DNA of 53,939 nucleotides. It comes from an uncultured Clostridia bacterium. GTDB lineage: Bacteria > Bacillota > Clostridia > Lachnospirales > CAG-274. A model generated the notes under the pieces. That model made no database searches. It saw only the letters and a program-made list of their open reading frames with translations, and was not told where the DNA came from. Within the stretch, counting starts at the first letter, position 1; each line of letters opens with the position of its first letter. The translations under genes and the position numbers were made by a program. The DNA is taken from NCBI GenBank assembly GCA_947630725.1, contig CANRIS010000017.1, positions 1 to 53,939 on the forward strand, in the 5' to 3' direction. Shown one piece after another: positions 53,811-53,939 of this stretch.

Positions 53811-53939
53811 TCAGTAAATAAAAAAAGTTTCCGAAGAAATTCTATTCAGACTGTTTAAAAACCCCAATGAATTCATTGACTCAAGCCATGAAAATACAAT
53901 TATAACAATTCCAATAATACATATATATTTAAGTTTTGT
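53811..53939 (-). CDS. C-terminal end of a small membrane protein, 5' end outside window
   Basis: The minus strand is open from the window edge to TGA at 53811-53813, giving 42 residues that end YICIIGIVIIVFSWLESMNS and on to SSETFFIY. A single membrane segment is visible. It ends 16 bp before the next start. Too little is seen to name it. Confidence 0.45.
   Translation of the reverse strand, partial: TKLKYICIIGIVIIVFSWLESMNSLGFLNSLNRISSETFFIY

Noticed and set aside
1-53939. CRISPR arrays, tRNA or rRNA genes, attachment sites
   Set aside because: No regularly spaced repeats, no cloverleaf with CCA-type ends and no integrase-linked repeat found by reading; absence is not proven without a scan.

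Overview
This window is most of the late (structural) module of a long-tailed, siphovirus-like phage or prophage of a low-GC Gram-positive host, probably a gut clostridium. The evidence is AT-rich DNA, AGGAGG ribosome binding sites, TTGACA-17-TATAAT promoters, a phi-LC3-type holin, a Firmicutes-type L10 leader RNA, and the order small terminase-like protein, large terminase, portal, protease/scaffold, decoration protein, capsid, connectors, major tail protein, tape measure, distal tail protein, tail-associated protein, baseplate/fibres, holin, amidase. Nearly all of it is read on the minus strand, so the module runs from 53.9 kb down to 1.

Head and neck genes fill 53.9-42.3 kb and the tail tube and pre-tape-measure genes 42.2-39.3 kb. 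The tape measure gene occupies 39.2-21.2 kb but is split. Its N-terminal part (39194-37128) and its C-terminal part (27677-21198) are separated by 9.45 kb. Distal tail protein and the large tail-associated protein lie at 17.2-10.1 kb, and small baseplate genes, holin, amidase and fibres at 9.9-0 kb.

The 9.45-kb interruption is the most unusual part. It starts with about 550 nt of highly structured non-coding sequence that has group-I-intron-like features. It then carries three cargo blocks. Each block ends with the same module: a conserved hairpin, an antisense zinc-ribbon gene with its own promoter, a short TCTCTAC box, and a TTG|ACACT(T/A)AA junction that opens into tape measure coding sequence without any ribosome binding site. 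The first two junctions lead into truncated tape measure alleles and the third into the intact C-terminal half. Joining CTTTTT at 37128 to ACACTT at 27677 restores a continuous reading frame of about 2,850 codons. I infer a self-splicing, IStron-like carrier with one ribozyme core and three 3' splice sites, used as a landing place for accessory genes.

The cargo looks like host-conversion or anti-phage genes: a membrane-anchored GAF-like protein with a 52-residue partner, an ADP-ribosyltransferase-like toxin with a small partner, and a three-gene membrane operon. That operon is preceded by a promoter, a ribosomal protein L10 leader-like RNA and a terminator. Further accessory units with their own promoters, operators or terminators sit between the later tail genes: a Septu-like ATPase/HNH pair and a Fic protein between tape measure and distal tail protein, and a GNAT toxin-antitoxin-like pair between distal tail and tail-associated protein. 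No tRNA, rRNA, CRISPR array, integrase or transposase gene was seen.
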